Below are positions 52,510 to 63,629 of a stretch of 64,000 nucleotides of DNA, one piece after another. A program made the position numbers and the translations under genes. The stretch is from assembly GCA_039090855.1 (NCBI GenBank), contig CM076999.1, forward strand, positions 112,591,072 through 112,655,071, in the 5' to 3' direction. The notes under the pieces are model-generated. The model was not told the DNA's origin. It was given only the letters and a program-made list of their open reading frames with translations, and ran no database searches. The stretch is from Macrothele yani. Its lineage: Eukaryota; Arthropoda; Arachnida; Araneae; Macrothelidae. The stretch's first letter is position 1. The number at the start of each line of letters is the position of its first letter.

Positions 52510-53714
52510 AATCTTTTCGTGCTTGAACTTTTATCGCTCTTTTTACGTTATTTTAAAACGTAACCATACGATGAAAGAGTTTCTAAATTAAACCTTAACA
52601 GCCAGACGAAAGATTTAAACGGAAGTCAAACTTACGGAAATTGGCTTTATTCCAGATGATTTGATCAATACATCATAGCACTTCACATCTTACTTAACAA
52701 GTTAGTATCAACCACATTCAACACCCCACACTCCACACTAGCAACTGCTGTCACGTAGTTTATACCTCTGGTTCTTATCTCATAACAGGCATACGTTACG
52801 TTCATTTAGACCTCAATTGTGTTGCCAACAGTATGCGTTTGAGAGAGAAGATATCACGTTAATTGTGAAGTATAACTGAGAACAAACTCAAAATTTACAT
52901 AGGGAAATAAAACTGAAAAGGAAAGTTAATTTAGAATGTACGTCACAATTACGAAAATGAGATGTAATTGTGCAATTTTCATAAGTGTGCGATTATGGAA
53001 ACACATTTTACAGTAATCATAACTCGCAGAAATGTCTTAAGTCTGCCGCAGAGTGCAGCGTCGGCAAATTTAATTTAATTATAGAATTCTACGTGCACTT
53101 GAATTAAATGGATATCATACTACCAAAACGAAAACAAATTGCGTGGATGCGCCAAGACGTGCTGTTTAGAAAATTTAACTACATATACAGAAACTGCAAG
53201 GCTTTTTTGTATGAGACATTATATTGAATGTGCTTATTTTGAATTGAATGCTTAAGTGTTTGCATCAGCGATGTTCGCCATTTGCCATCAGGTATAAGTA
53301 ATGCCGTGGTTCAACAAATTTAACGCCGCCAGTCAGAGACAGATCTCTCCTTAAAAACAATATAAGGACAGCGGACAAAATTTACTGTTTGGAGTAAATA
53401 CGTGGGGGCATGGAAATATAAAGTTGTGCTTCCATTTGTCTACTCTTCAAATGGTTATACAGAAACAGCTGATATATAGCGTCCACGGTGTATGCTAAGT
53501 CAGGTGATACGACTCTCCGTACTGTCAACAGTTTGAAAAACGGGCTGTTAATGTCACAGCTCGCCAGGGGGCGTTCAGGAGTTGTGAGCCGATCGTTCAT
53601 GCTAACCATCATTGGATTACATGGTGTTTATGATTTCATCAGTGTTAAATCGGTATTTCTCTTGAGTGTTTTTCATTTATTACTTTGTGTAATTATATTG
53701 TATGGATCACCAGA
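52510..53714. other. Intergenic DNA, nothing recognised
   Basis: No supported gene or repeat. Confidence 0.35.
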
Positions 53715-53964
53715 AACGTTGAAGTTTTGCCGCCCCGGTGGCGCAGTGGTCTAAGCGATGGCCTCTGATCATTCGTCTGAACGGGGTTCGGGTTCGAATC
53801 CCGGTGAGGCATGGATGTTGTGTTTGTCTTACGGCACTGGCTCTCTCCCTTCCCTGGAACCAGTGACCCTAAATTAGGGACGGGCGACTGCTTATAGCCC
53901 ATTGAGTTGCTCACGGTGGTCGTTAAACCTCCAATAAAAAAAAAAAAAAACAACGTTGAAGTTT
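53715..53964 (+). mobile_element. SINE copy with 13-bp TSD
   Basis: AACGTTGAAGTTT at 53,715-53,727 and 53,952-53,964 flank an intact SINE (53,729-53,951) with perfect A and B boxes and an A tail. Its 5' flank is the probable source of the sequence in front of the SINE at 51.0 kb. Confidence 0.92.
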
Positions 53965-54342
53965 CTGTATAGAAGGAAAAGTACGTTAACTGTCTTTTTA
54001 CTTAACGGGATTTAGTGTAGCTAAATGTCGGACTAGGATGTCTGTTCAATTCTGTTTTATGTATGCGGCGAAAGTGTTTTGTATCGAGATCGGTTATTGG
54101 ACAGGTTATGCGATAAAAAAAGAACTTGTACTCAACCTTTAATGACTCAACAGTGTTGGGAAAATGGCAGCAAGCATTAGGATGTGATACATTTTTCCAC
54201 AGTTTACAATGTGGAAAGCTCCTCCGAGAAAAAGCAGCCATTTTGCCGCGATGTACTTTCTCTGACGTCATCGCCAGCACAGATGGAGGCAGAGCCTTAT
54301 TCATTAGTATGATTAGGTACAAAAATAAAACAAATTTGTAAG
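53965..54342. other. Intergenic DNA, nothing recognised
   Basis: No supported gene. Confidence 0.35.
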
Positions 54343-54437
54343 ATATATTACAAATTTTGAAGATGACAATCCGATTTCTGACGTAAATGTGACAAATATG
54401 GTAAGTCAGATAATATTCGAAAAATTTAAAATTTTCC

Positions 54438-54514
54438 TCGTCCTGGAGCGGGACTCGAATCCGCGTCTCCCAGAAAACGCCCGGGTATGCTAACCACTAC
54501 ACCACCCAGAACGA
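54438..54514 (-). other. tRNA-like sequence (SINE head), not a tRNA gene
   Basis: Folds as a cloverleaf: 7-bp acceptor (TCGTTCT with AGGACGA), A box TGTAGTGGTTAGC, five-pair anticodon stem (CCCGG/CTGGG) around GCGTTTT, and B box GGATTCGAGTCCC. Position 33 is C where U is universal and the T stem has a mismatch, so it is best read as the head of the repeat. Confidence 0.6.
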
Positions 54515-54727
54515 CCAAGTTTCAAGTTTCCGATCAATTTGAATTAAACCATCACAGGATTTGCTAGTCGAAGCAACCGGCATTCATGTTTAGCGAATCT
54601 GGATGTTAAGAATCTTATTCCGTGTTTGCCAGGAGAAGCAGATAAATCATGAAAGAAATACGGGATTACGCCATATAATACAAAGTTTGAAGATGACAAT
54701 CCGATTTTTGGCGTAAATGTGACAAGG

Positions 54728-55453
54728 ATGGTTGTAACGTATACTCTAGATTCAGTTTCTTTTTTATTTTACTATCTCTTGTTATTTTATTTTCCTATGC
54801 AAATTATCTTCTCACTTAACGAGATATTGTTTCTCCCGCTGAATTATATGTGGCAACGAGTGTAAGTCATGACGTGGTGGTATGTAATATATATATATAG
54901 GCGCGCTCAAGAGACCAGAGAGCTTCGTTTTATATGTGATAGATTCTTCCTGATTATTGATATGTGATTTACCTACTTTTCTACGATATTACGATAGTAC
55001 GAAAGTTTCGGGCTATCAGTAGTTGTGTTATTTTGGAGGGTGTATTTGAGTAATACCAGGAACTCCCCAATAAAAGGTTAAAAGTGAGTACGTTTACTTA
55101 GTTCATTTTACTGTTAGGCCTCTATCTGGCCGTTAAGTCTATTTCATTGAGTGTTTACGTTAAGTTCAGGGAATATTGTGTTTACCGCTCTAATAAGGAG
55201 CCTTCAAGGTACTAATGTACTAAAACCGAAGTTACATTACTGATATTCAAGATAATGAGGAACGCTGAGTAAAAATAAATTCCATATTCTTGGAATTTAT
55301 TGCACGTGCGTGTCTTACCTAAACAAACTCTAGCACTTTGAAGATTAAGCACACTTTAGCTACGTCAAGTAACCTTTCAATAACCCTAACGTGACTTAAC
55401 GTAAGCTTTCCTGCACTACACGTCCAGCCGGAGAATTCTATTCATTATATGGT
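54728..55453. mobile_element. LTR-like insertion (716 bp) with 5-bp TSD
   Basis: ATGGT lies at 54,728-54,732 and 55,449-55,453, and removing the sequence between restores the repeat as seen uninterrupted at 54,393-54,420. The insert starts TGTAACGTATAC, has a TATA-type tract at 54,888-54,899 and AATAAA at about 55,070, and no coding capacity: the anatomy of a solo LTR. The end (TTCATTAT) is not the usual CA, so another element type is possible. Confidence 0.7.
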
Positions 55454-55688
55454 AAGTCAGATAATATACGAAAACTTGAAAATTTTCATCGTCCTGGAGC
55501 GGATTGTCATTTTTAAAATTTGTATTATATGGCGTAATCCCGTATTTCTTTCATGATTTATCTGCTTCTCCGGGCAAACACGTGATAAGATTCTTAACCT
55601 CCAGATTCGCTAAATATGAATGCCGGTTGCTTCGACTAGCGAATCCTGTGATGGTTAAATTCAAACTGATCGGAAACTTGAAATTTGG

Positions 55689-55764
55689 TCATTCTAAGGG
55701 TGTAGTGGTTAGCATACCCGGGCGTTTTCTGGGAGACCCGGGTTCGAGTCCCGCTCCAGGACGA
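55689..55764 (+). other. tRNA-like sequence (SINE head), plus copy
   Basis: Same as the 54.4-kb copy but with a better B box (GGTTCGAGTCCC) and a mismatched acceptor stem (TCATTCT against AGGACGA). The anticodon loop GCGTTTT again lacks U33. Confidence 0.6.
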
Positions 55765-55893
55765 TGAAAATTTTAAAGTTTTCGGATATTATCTGACTTA
55801 CCATCGTTGTCACATTTACGCCAAAAATCGGATTGTCATCTTCAAAATTTGTATTATATGGCGTAATCCCGTATTTCTTTCATAAGATATATT

Positions 55894-56200
55894 GTTTATT
55901 ACTAAATGAAAACATCAGTAGTGAATAATTTCTCGAGAGGAAGATTAGTCAAAATTATTTTTTGCGAAAACTTCGGTAAGATTTTAAAAGTAGCAGTTTC
56001 TGTTAATGATGCTCCAATGACTTGCGCAAAAACTGATATTCCATGTTAAAATTGATCCTCCAAATGTACAGTACCATATCATTTCATAAGCAGTACAATT
56101 TTTTTTACGGTAAAGGGTCTATTTTCTGTTGCCTCAGTAAGAAAACTCAGCATCGTCTGCTCAGAAATCGTGACGTTAAGAGTACTCATTCTGTGGCTAA

Positions 56201-56239
<39 letters not shown>

Positions 56240-56512
56240 TTATTTGATGAATTCCACGTGATAGGTACAAAAGTGCATGCTTGCGAAGCGTTCCAGGTTA
56301 TTTTATTTTAATTCCAAGCAAAATAGCATTCGTAAAACACGAATGTTTCTGCCGCTTCCTCCCATAAGGAAGCATAGATTGTATCAAATCATCGACCCAC
56401 ACGTTCGTCGCGCCATCTAGTGACAAGTGACATTAACGGGCGATTTTTGTTTCCAGAATCGTATCACCTGACTATCATACACCATGATCTTAGTCTTTGT
56501 TACCATTAAACA
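55894..56512. other. Intergenic DNA with (TA)n
   Basis: (AT)n microsatellite at 56,202-56,236; no gene supported. Confidence 0.5.
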
Positions 56513-56515
56513 CTT

Positions 56516-56738
56516 GCCGGTCCAGTGGCGCAGTGGTATAAGCGATGGCCTCTGATCATTCGTCCGAAAGGGGTACGGTTTGAATCCCGGTGAGGCATGG
56601 ATGTTGTGTTTGTCTTACGGCACTCGCTCTCTCCCTTCCCTGGAACCAGTGACCCCAAATTAGGGACGGGCGACTGCTTATAGCCCATTGAGTTGCTCAT
56701 GATGGTCGTTAAACCTAAAATAAAAAATATATATATAT
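56516..56738 (+). mobile_element. SINE copy
   Basis: Full length, B box GGTTTGAATCC, ends in AATAAAAAATATATATATAT, so the tail has turned into a TA microsatellite. Confidence 0.87.
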
Positions 56739-56797
56739 ATACACTCACTTAGTCATTGCAGAAGAAAAATATATCTTCAACAAGTTCAGGTTTAACT

Positions 56798-57037
56798 AAG
56801 AACATTAGGCTGCCCCGGTGGAGCAGTGGTCTAAGCTATGGCTTCTGATCATACGTCCGAAAGGGGTTCAGGTTCGAATCCCGATGAGGCATGGATGTTT
56901 TGTTTGTTTTACGGCACTGGCTCTCTCCCTTCTCTGGAACCGCTGGCCCTAAATTAGGGACGGACGACTGCTTATAGCCCATTAAGACGACTGCTTATAG
57001 CCCATTTTTTACCTCCAATAAAAAAAAAGAACATTAG
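56798..57037 (+). mobile_element. SINE copy with 11-bp TSD and internal duplication
   Basis: AAGAACATTAG flanks it at 56,798-56,808 and 57,027-57,037. The end of the body carries a direct duplication of GACTGCTTATAGCCCATT. It sits inside the receptor-derived tandem repeat. Confidence 0.88.
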
Positions 57038-57505
57038 TTAAATAATTAAACAACTATACCATAAAAAGTAAAACCTCTACATCTGCTTGTCTTTTTCATT
57101 TTGTTTAATAAAAGAGCATACGTTAAGAAAAGAAGTGAAATGTACGTTCAACATCTTTAGAGTTACCTAGCAACATTAGTTAATTAATTAAACAAATGCA
57201 TTACAAAAAAAAAAAAAAAAAACACCTCTACATCGACTTGTCTTCTTCATTTTACAGGTATTACGATATCATAATTTGTTCAACAAGATACTTTAAACAG
57301 GGCAGAACTTTATCAAAAGAACAGCTTACGTTATGTAAAGCGGAAGTGAAGTATATGTTCAACAAATTCAAAGTTAGCTAATGACATGAAACCTCTGCAT
57401 CGATATTTCTGCATTTTGAAGATATTACGAATTATAGCATGGGATTTTAATAAGTGCGAATATTTCACCAATGAAACATACGTTACGCAAAGCAAAACTG
57501 ACATA

Positions 57506-59242
57506 CAGTAGTGGCCAAAATTGTGGAAACCTTTGGAAAAAAGTGTATTTTTGAGGTTTGATGGCTCATCACACCACTTTGTTTGGAGTAATACCATAAA
57601 ATTATATTTCAATAGAAAGATTATCTTATCAAGAATGTAATGCCATAAAGTTTGTTCAAGCATATTCTATTAAAAGTTATACCCAAATAACCAGAAAAAG
57701 GAAGCACAACTTGCTTAGGTTGATATGAAGTAGCTTTCCTTCATTTGAATGCAACCAGTGAGCATTAGGGTTTAGAGATCCAATCAGGTGTCATCTTGTT
57801 TTGGCAATGAGCCAAACAGGTCACAGTAGGATTCAGCTATTGATGTCATGTATTGGAGCTGAGAGGAGGACATTTGTCAGTGTGTTATGTGATTGCTATC
57901 AAGTTTGTTGCTTTTGTTGTGTTCTTTCATTTAGTGAGTTTGTAAGACGTAATAAAATTAAAGAAATTATGCAAGGAGTTGACTGGTCACCAAGAAAGCG
58001 ATGTAAAATAGTACTATTAAGTGAACAAGGCTTCAGTTATAAAGAAATTAGAAGAAAAATTTGTGGAAACTTAACCAAAGGTAGCATTTCTAAATTTTTG
58101 AAGAGGTATAAGGAGACTCAGTCACTACAAAACCAGGCTGGTAAAGGCAGGAAAAGGCGCACAACAGCAAGTGATGATAGAAGAATTAAGAGACTGTTCC
58201 TAGGTGACAGAAGAGAATCATCTGGGTGTATACAAAATGGAATGGCGCAATGCAATGTGAAGGTGAGTGCAAGGACTGTTTGGCGCAGACTGCAGGAATT
58301 TGGTCTAAAAGCTAGAATTCCACGAAAAAAGCCATTTTTATCTCTCAAACAAAGGTTGAAAATATTGAACTGCGCTAAAATCCATGTTAACTGGACAGCG
58401 GAACAATGCGACAGTGTTATTAGCAGTAGTGAGACCAAAATCTCCCTGTTTGGTAATGATGGCATAAAACACGTAAGGAGAAGAATCGGAGAAGTTTGCA
58501 TTTTGATTGCATTACATGTACCGTGAAAAACCCAATTAGTGTTATGATCTGGGGTTGTATGACGTCAAAAGGTGTTGGCAGAATTTGTGTGATTAATGAG
58601 AATACAAATGGCCGAAAATGCATTAATGAAATACTTGAGCCCAAACTGAAACCTTCCGCACATGATGTTTTCCAAGATAATGAAGCATTTATATTTCAAC
58701 AGGATTCAGCTTCATGTCATGTTGCTGCTGTGTGCAAAAAGTGGTTTCAAGATAATCATATTCCACAGCTGGAATGGCCTAGGAATAGCCCACCCCTTAA
58801 CCCCATCGAAAATCTATGGAGCCGACTAAAGAAACTTGTTAGTCAGAAGCAACCCAGCAATAAAACCCAATTAATAGAAACGATCATTCAATCTTGGTTT
58901 CACATTCTAACAGCTGCAGAACTAAAAAAACTTGGTTTACTCCATGGGAAGGCGTTGTAAGGCCATAATTAACGCTTAAGGTTACCCAACTAAGTATTAA
59001 CTGAAATGATCAGAATTTTTGTGTATCTCATTTTTTCTATGTGTTTCACTTTTCTTATTTATAACTGCCGTTCTAATACAAAATCCTTGATAAAAGTTAT
59101 TGGATTACATTCTTGATGAAATTATCTTTCCATTGATATATAATTGTACGGTATTACTCCAAAAAAAAAAGTGGTGTTATGAGCCATCACACCTCAAAAA
59201 TACACAATTTCCAAAAGGTTTCCACAATTTCGGCCACTACTG
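57506..59242 (+). mobile_element. Tc1-like DNA transposon (1,737 bp) at a TA site
   Basis: Inverted ends of about 70 bp begin CAGTAGTGGCCAAAATTGTG (one base differs at the other end), flanked by TA at 57,504-57,505 and 59,243-59,244. Inserted in the receptor-derived repeat. Confidence 0.94.
57801..58960 (+). pseudogene. Tc1-family transposase, one frameshift and lost catalytic Asp
   Basis: N-terminal HTH (DWSPRKRCKIVLLSEQGFSY, KEIRRKICGNLTKGSISKFL), GRKRRTTASDDRRIKRL linker, second HTH (VSARTVWRRLQEFGLKAR), then VISSSETKISLFGNDG where the usual motif has SDES: the first catalytic Asp is Ser. A shift near 58,490 leads to the other frame with ISVMIWGCMTSKGVG, FIFQQDSASCHVA (second Asp) and PPLNPIENLWSRLK (Glu). 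The best start may be the Met at about 57,969 (MQGVDWSPRK). It cannot be active. Confidence 0.88.
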
Positions 59243-60274
59243 TATATATTCAACAGCTTCAGAGTTTGCTAAGAACAGTAGTTAATTAATTAAACAACTA
59301 CATCACAAAAAGTGAAACCGCTACATCCACTTGATTTCTTTATTACACAGATATTACGACCTGTTCAAGATGATACTTTATCTGGGCAAACACTGCTCTG
59401 ACAGAACAGCGTACGTTACGAAAAACAAGTAAAATGTATGTTCAACAACTTCAGCAGAATTAGCTAAGAACACCAGTTAATTAACTAAACAACTGCATTT
59501 CAAAAAAGAAAAATCCTCTGCATCCATTTGTCTTTTTCATTTTGCAGATATTATGAATTTTTCAATATAGGACTTCAATCAGGAAAAAAACTGCACCAAA
59601 AAAAAAAAAAAAACGAAAAAAAACCCCCAGCATACCATACGAAAACCAAAAGCGAAATATATGTTCAACAACTTAAGACTTCGCTGAGAATATTGGTTAA
59701 TTAATTAAACAGTTGCATCACAAAAATCTGTACATCCACTTGTTTCTTCATTTTGCAGATATTGCGATTTGTCCAACATGAGACTTTAATCAGGGCAAAA
59801 ACTGCACTAATAGAACAGTACGTTAGGAAAACAAGTGAAATGATTGTTCAAGAAATTCGGAGTTCGATGAAAGCATTAATTATAAAATTTCATTAAAAAA
59901 AGTAAAATCTCTACATCCACTTGTCTTTTTTATTTTGTTCAACACAACATTTTAATCAGAGCAAAAACCAATATAAGAGTATATGTTAAGAAAACAAGTG
60001 GAATATATATTCCACAACTTCAGAGTTTTATAACAACATTAGGGCAAAATTTACACGAATAAGACACTATGCGTTACGAAAAGCAGAAGTGAAATACATG
60101 TTCAACAGCTTCAGAGTTAACTAAGAACATTAGTTAATTAATTAGACAACTATATCACAAAAAGTAAAACTTCCACATCTCCTTGTCTCTTTCATTTTGT
60201 TCACCGTGGTACTTCAATCAGGTCAAAAACTGCACCAAGAAAAGAGCATACGTTCAGAAAAGAAGTGCAATATA

Positions 60275-61703
60275 CACTGGCGGAAGGTGAGAAAAGAACA
60301 CCAAGAAGGAGACGTCCGACACCAACGAAATTTATACAGCATAATAACGGAACACAGAGGATAACGTGATCAATACATTATGGCAAAATACAGCTGTATT
60401 TGCTAGTAAACTGAAAAATAACATTTCCATGTAACATGGTTAGTACGTGGTTGAACCGCCATGAACTGCGTCACACTGTGCAATTCTAGCATGGAGTCTG
60501 TCGTACAGATGTCGGATGTAAGTTTCGAGTATTGAGTTCCAAGCATCCTCAACCTGGACGCGTAAATATGGGATGGTCGTGGCTGGCCATGGAGACCGGA
60601 TAACTCGTTGTCCCATTATATCCCACACGTGCTCAATGGGGGAAAAATCCGGTGAACGTGCAGGCCATGGAAGTTGTCTCACACCCTGAAGTGCATGTTG
60701 CGTTGTACGTGCCGTGTGTGGGTGTGCGTTATCTTGCTGGAAAACACCACGATGGACCGACCTTACAAATGGCACAACAACGGGAAGAATGAAGTTGTTG
60801 ATGTAGGAGGTGCTGTTTAACGTACCCGGTACAAACACTAGTTGTGTACGGGAGTGATAGCTGATCGCTCCCCACACTAGGAGACCAGGTGTAGGCCCTG
60901 TGTGTCGCTGGCGGATGCAAGAAAGGTGGAGACGCTCCCCTGTGCGTCTGCGAACACGCATACGGCCATCGGAGGCTCCCAAGCAGAATCTGCTTTCATC
61001 GCTGAACACGACAGATCGCCATTGCGTTCTCCAGTGCAGACGTTGGCGACACCACTGCAGCCGTTCCTGACGGTGGGTTGGAGTCAGAAGTACACATGCC
61101 AGAGGCACACGTGCACGTAGTCCTGCATCCAGTAGACGGTTACGGATTGTTTGCAGTCACCTCAGGTGCAACGGCAGCTCAGATTTGCGTCGCAGTGGAT
61201 GTTCTGCTTGACAACGCCGCTCTTCTTATGCGTCGATCGGTCCGCTCATCAGTCCGTCTGTGACTCCCGGTTCCACGTCTTCTCGTGTGGGAATGTTCCT
61301 CGGACCACCTACGCTACCATCGTACCACCACCGATACTTCCCGCCCAATTCGCTCCGCAATACGATGATACGGCCTCCCGGCCTCACGCAGTCCGACTAG
61401 AGGACCTCGCTCAAAGACCGATAACTACTGAAATCGTACACGTCTTCCATGTCCAGGCATTCCAGCTTCTTCAGGGTCTTCGCACGTGTCCGTACGCCGA
61501 CGACTGATTTCATTCACTTCACCGTATTCCTTAAATACCACCGACGATAATTTGCATATTATGCCGTGCTGTGGCGTAAGCGCTCACCGGTTGGTCCCGA
61601 AATTAATATCACACCTACGTAAACTCGACCCAATTAACATATGTAAATTTCATGATCGTCCGCCAATTCCTTCTTGGTGTTCTTTTTTCACTTTCCGCCA
61701 GTG
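60275..61703 (-). mobile_element. Second Tc1-like DNA transposon (1,429 bp) at a TA site
   Basis: Inverted ends of about 36 bp (CACTGGCGGAAGGTGAGAAA, then AGAACACCAAGAAGGA), flanked by TA at 60,273-60,274 and 61,704-61,705. Unrelated in sequence to the element at 57.5 kb. Much more GC-rich than the array around it. Confidence 0.93.
60440..61520 (-). pseudogene. Tc1-family transposase, N-terminal half frameshifted
   Basis: The intact 222-codon frame (60,440-61,108) holds the catalytic domain: VVFSDESRFCLGASDGRMRV (first Asp), FQQDNAHPHTARTTQHAL (second Asp) and RSPDFSPIEHVWDIMG (Glu), and it reaches the normal C-terminus. Upstream to about 61,520 the DNA-binding half is in other frames with stops (LREAGRPYHRIAERIGREVS). 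A catalytically intact but DNA-binding-deficient remnant. Confidence 0.87.
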
Positions 61704-62439
61704 TATGTTCAACAACTTTAAAATTACATTACAACATTGGTTAATTAATTAAACTATTGCATTACAAAAAGAAAAACCTCTACGTCGACTTGCCGTCATT
61801 TTGGTGGTATTACAATGTTATGATTTGTTCAACATGAGACTTTAATCAGGGCTAAAACTTTGTCAAATACACAGGTTACGTTACTTTAAGCAGAAGGGAA
61901 GTATATGTTCAACAACTTCAGAGTGAGCTAATAACGTTAGTTCATTAAACAACTGCATCACAAAAAGTGAAACCTCTGCATCGATTTGTCCGCATTTTGA
62001 AGATATCACTTCAATCAGCGCAAACACTGAACCTATAAAACAGCATACGTTACGAAAAGCAGAAATGGAAATATGTTCAAACAGTTTCAGGGTTAGCTAA
62101 GAACATTAGTCAATTAATTAAACAACTGCATCACATAAAGTGAAACCAGCCCCACGCCCCCGCCATTTGTCTTTTTTATTTTGCAGATATTACGATTTGT
62201 TCAAATTGAGACTTTAATCAGAGCAAAAACTGCACTAATAAGCAGCTTACGTTACAAAACGCCGAAGTGAAATGTGTTCAACTTCAAAGTTAGCTAAGAA
62301 TATTAGTTAATCAATTAAACAACTTTATTACGGAAAGAAAAACTTGTACATTCCTTTGTATTTATCATTTCGCAGGTATTACAATATTATGATTTGTTCA
62401 ACACGAGACTTGATTTGTTCAACAAGACTATGATCTGTT

Positions 62440-63629
62440 CTATTTGTATTGGGGCAGAAACTGGGGCAGAAACTGCACCAATATAAGAGCATACGTTGCG
62501 AACAGACTAAAAAGTGTCAATATCAAACTTCTGGTTACAGGAATGATTCCCAGCACAGAAAGTCCGTACTTTTCTGGACAAATAAGATAGCTTTGTAGGG
62601 TTAACATATCAGCGTTGGTGCAATCTCTGTTGTCTTCCAGACGTTCCATTAAATCTGTTGTTAAAGCGCAATTCCTTTCTCGCAGTTGCGACGCCAAAAG
62701 AACCAACAGAAGAAAAGAGAACGAACTTAAGAAGATATGCCAAACTGCAGGTAAAAACATGAAACCATTCACGTCACCCCTGGATATAAATGTTAAAGTT
62801 GAAACCCAATACATTATACTAATAATTTGACTCACCAGTACGAAAAATACAGGCGTTGACCAAACTGAATCCATTTCTTGGACATGCTTACGTAGAACCT
62901 TGTAGTGCTTCATCACGTATCGAATATTGGCTCCACGAAACTCAAAGGAATTTGGCGCTACCAAGTAGGCCAACAGCATGTCAAATATTCCGGTTACTTC
63001 TGCGCAAACGAACGACAGAAACAAACATGTGCAAATATTTAGCATGTAGCAACAACTGAAGTCAGCAGCGACGAAAAAAAGAAGCACAAGAGTTTTACGT
63101 AGTATCCTTGTAGGACATCATAGTTGAAAGTGTAGTCTTTAATAAAAAGGCTCACGTCCGTACCAGTGAAGAGCACTGATGCGATATATATTAAAGCAGT
63201 AACAGGTGTTAATAAAGCAGTCATCCAAGTAGTGTTCATAAAACGTTTCGTTTTTGAATTAGGAGAGCAATTTGCTAGACGTATGATTTCCGAATTACTT
63301 TCCTCTAATTTCTTAATTACCGACACAATTTTGTTAGTTCTTCTGCGAATGATGAGCCACAGGGGTAGTGGAATTAAAGAAACCATTTGTACAAGAAGTG
63401 TGAAAATTCCAAATCGGAAAATGGTTCTTAAATAAAATAGAGATAGGATTAGAATGTACGAATGAGCACACAAATTCAAGGTTCGACATATCCCGATATA
63501 AAGCTTCACGCACCTCGTTCTTTTTTCCGCGAACATGCTATCAGCGAAACTGAACCCATACAAGTCCATGATCTTAAAAACAGATTCCAAATTTTTTCCA
63601 TTAGATGCATTTGGGATTCTTCGAATCAT
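62440..63629 (-). pseudogene. Insect-type gustatory receptor gene, one frameshift
   Basis: Seven-transmembrane chemoreceptor of the Gr family, about 396 codons if read through, the family's usual length. Part one (63,629-63,039) starts MIRRIPNASNGKNLESVFKI and has four hydrophobic segments. It leaves frame in a seven-T run at about 63,073-63,080. Part two continues LLFFVAADFSCCYMLNICTC to the C-terminus TLQSYLICPEKYGLSVLG, then TLFSLFATYALILVQFLPQF, which contains the diagnostic TYxxxxxQF of TM7. The ATG at 63,629 is the first after an in-frame stop 13 codons upstream. No intron is evident. A single homopolymer indel may be an assembly error, so the gene could be intact. FLPQFLPQ at the end is a short duplication. 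Confidence 0.85.

Larger units (their letters stand above)
54343..55893. repeat. tRNA-like repeat in inverted arrangement, interrupted by an LTR-like insertion
   Basis: A unit consisting of a tRNA-like sequence, a body (TTTGCTAGTCGAAGCAACCG, AAATACGGGATTACGCC) and a tail (TGACAATCCGATTTTTGGCG) is present on the minus strand at 54,343-54,732, followed by the beginning of a second minus copy (55,454-55,500) that switches to a plus copy (55,500-55,893). The whole forms a palindrome-like SINE cluster. Without the LTR-like insertion the minus copies are head-to-tail. Confidence 0.75.
56760..62510 (-). repeat. Tandem repeat derived from the 3' end of the gustatory receptor gene
   Basis: Roughly a dozen degenerate units of about 150-230 bp share, on the plus strand, AACATTAGTTAATTAATTAA, a C-rich CTACATC..CTTGTC block, TTTTGCAGATATTACGATTT, GTTCAACATGAGACTTTAAT, CAGGGCAAAAACTGCAC and GCATACGTTACGAAAAGCAG. 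On the minus strand the last two blocks are a copy of the receptor's final codons: the gene reads FATYALILVQFLP, and units still read TYALFLVQFLT (about 60,222-60,253), TYAVLSEQCLP (about 59,370-59,412) and LTYTLILV (about 59,965-59,995). The array merges into the gene at 62.3-62.5 kb with no gap and is interrupted by two Tc1-like elements and a SINE. Confidence 0.8.

Noticed and set aside
54438..54514. Functional tRNA gene
   Set aside because: Lacks U33, has a mismatched T stem, and is embedded in a repeat with a second inverted copy; a SINE head is the better reading.
60902..61752. Plus-strand frames over the second Tc1 element
   Set aside because: Antisense shadows of the GC-rich transposase on the minus strand.
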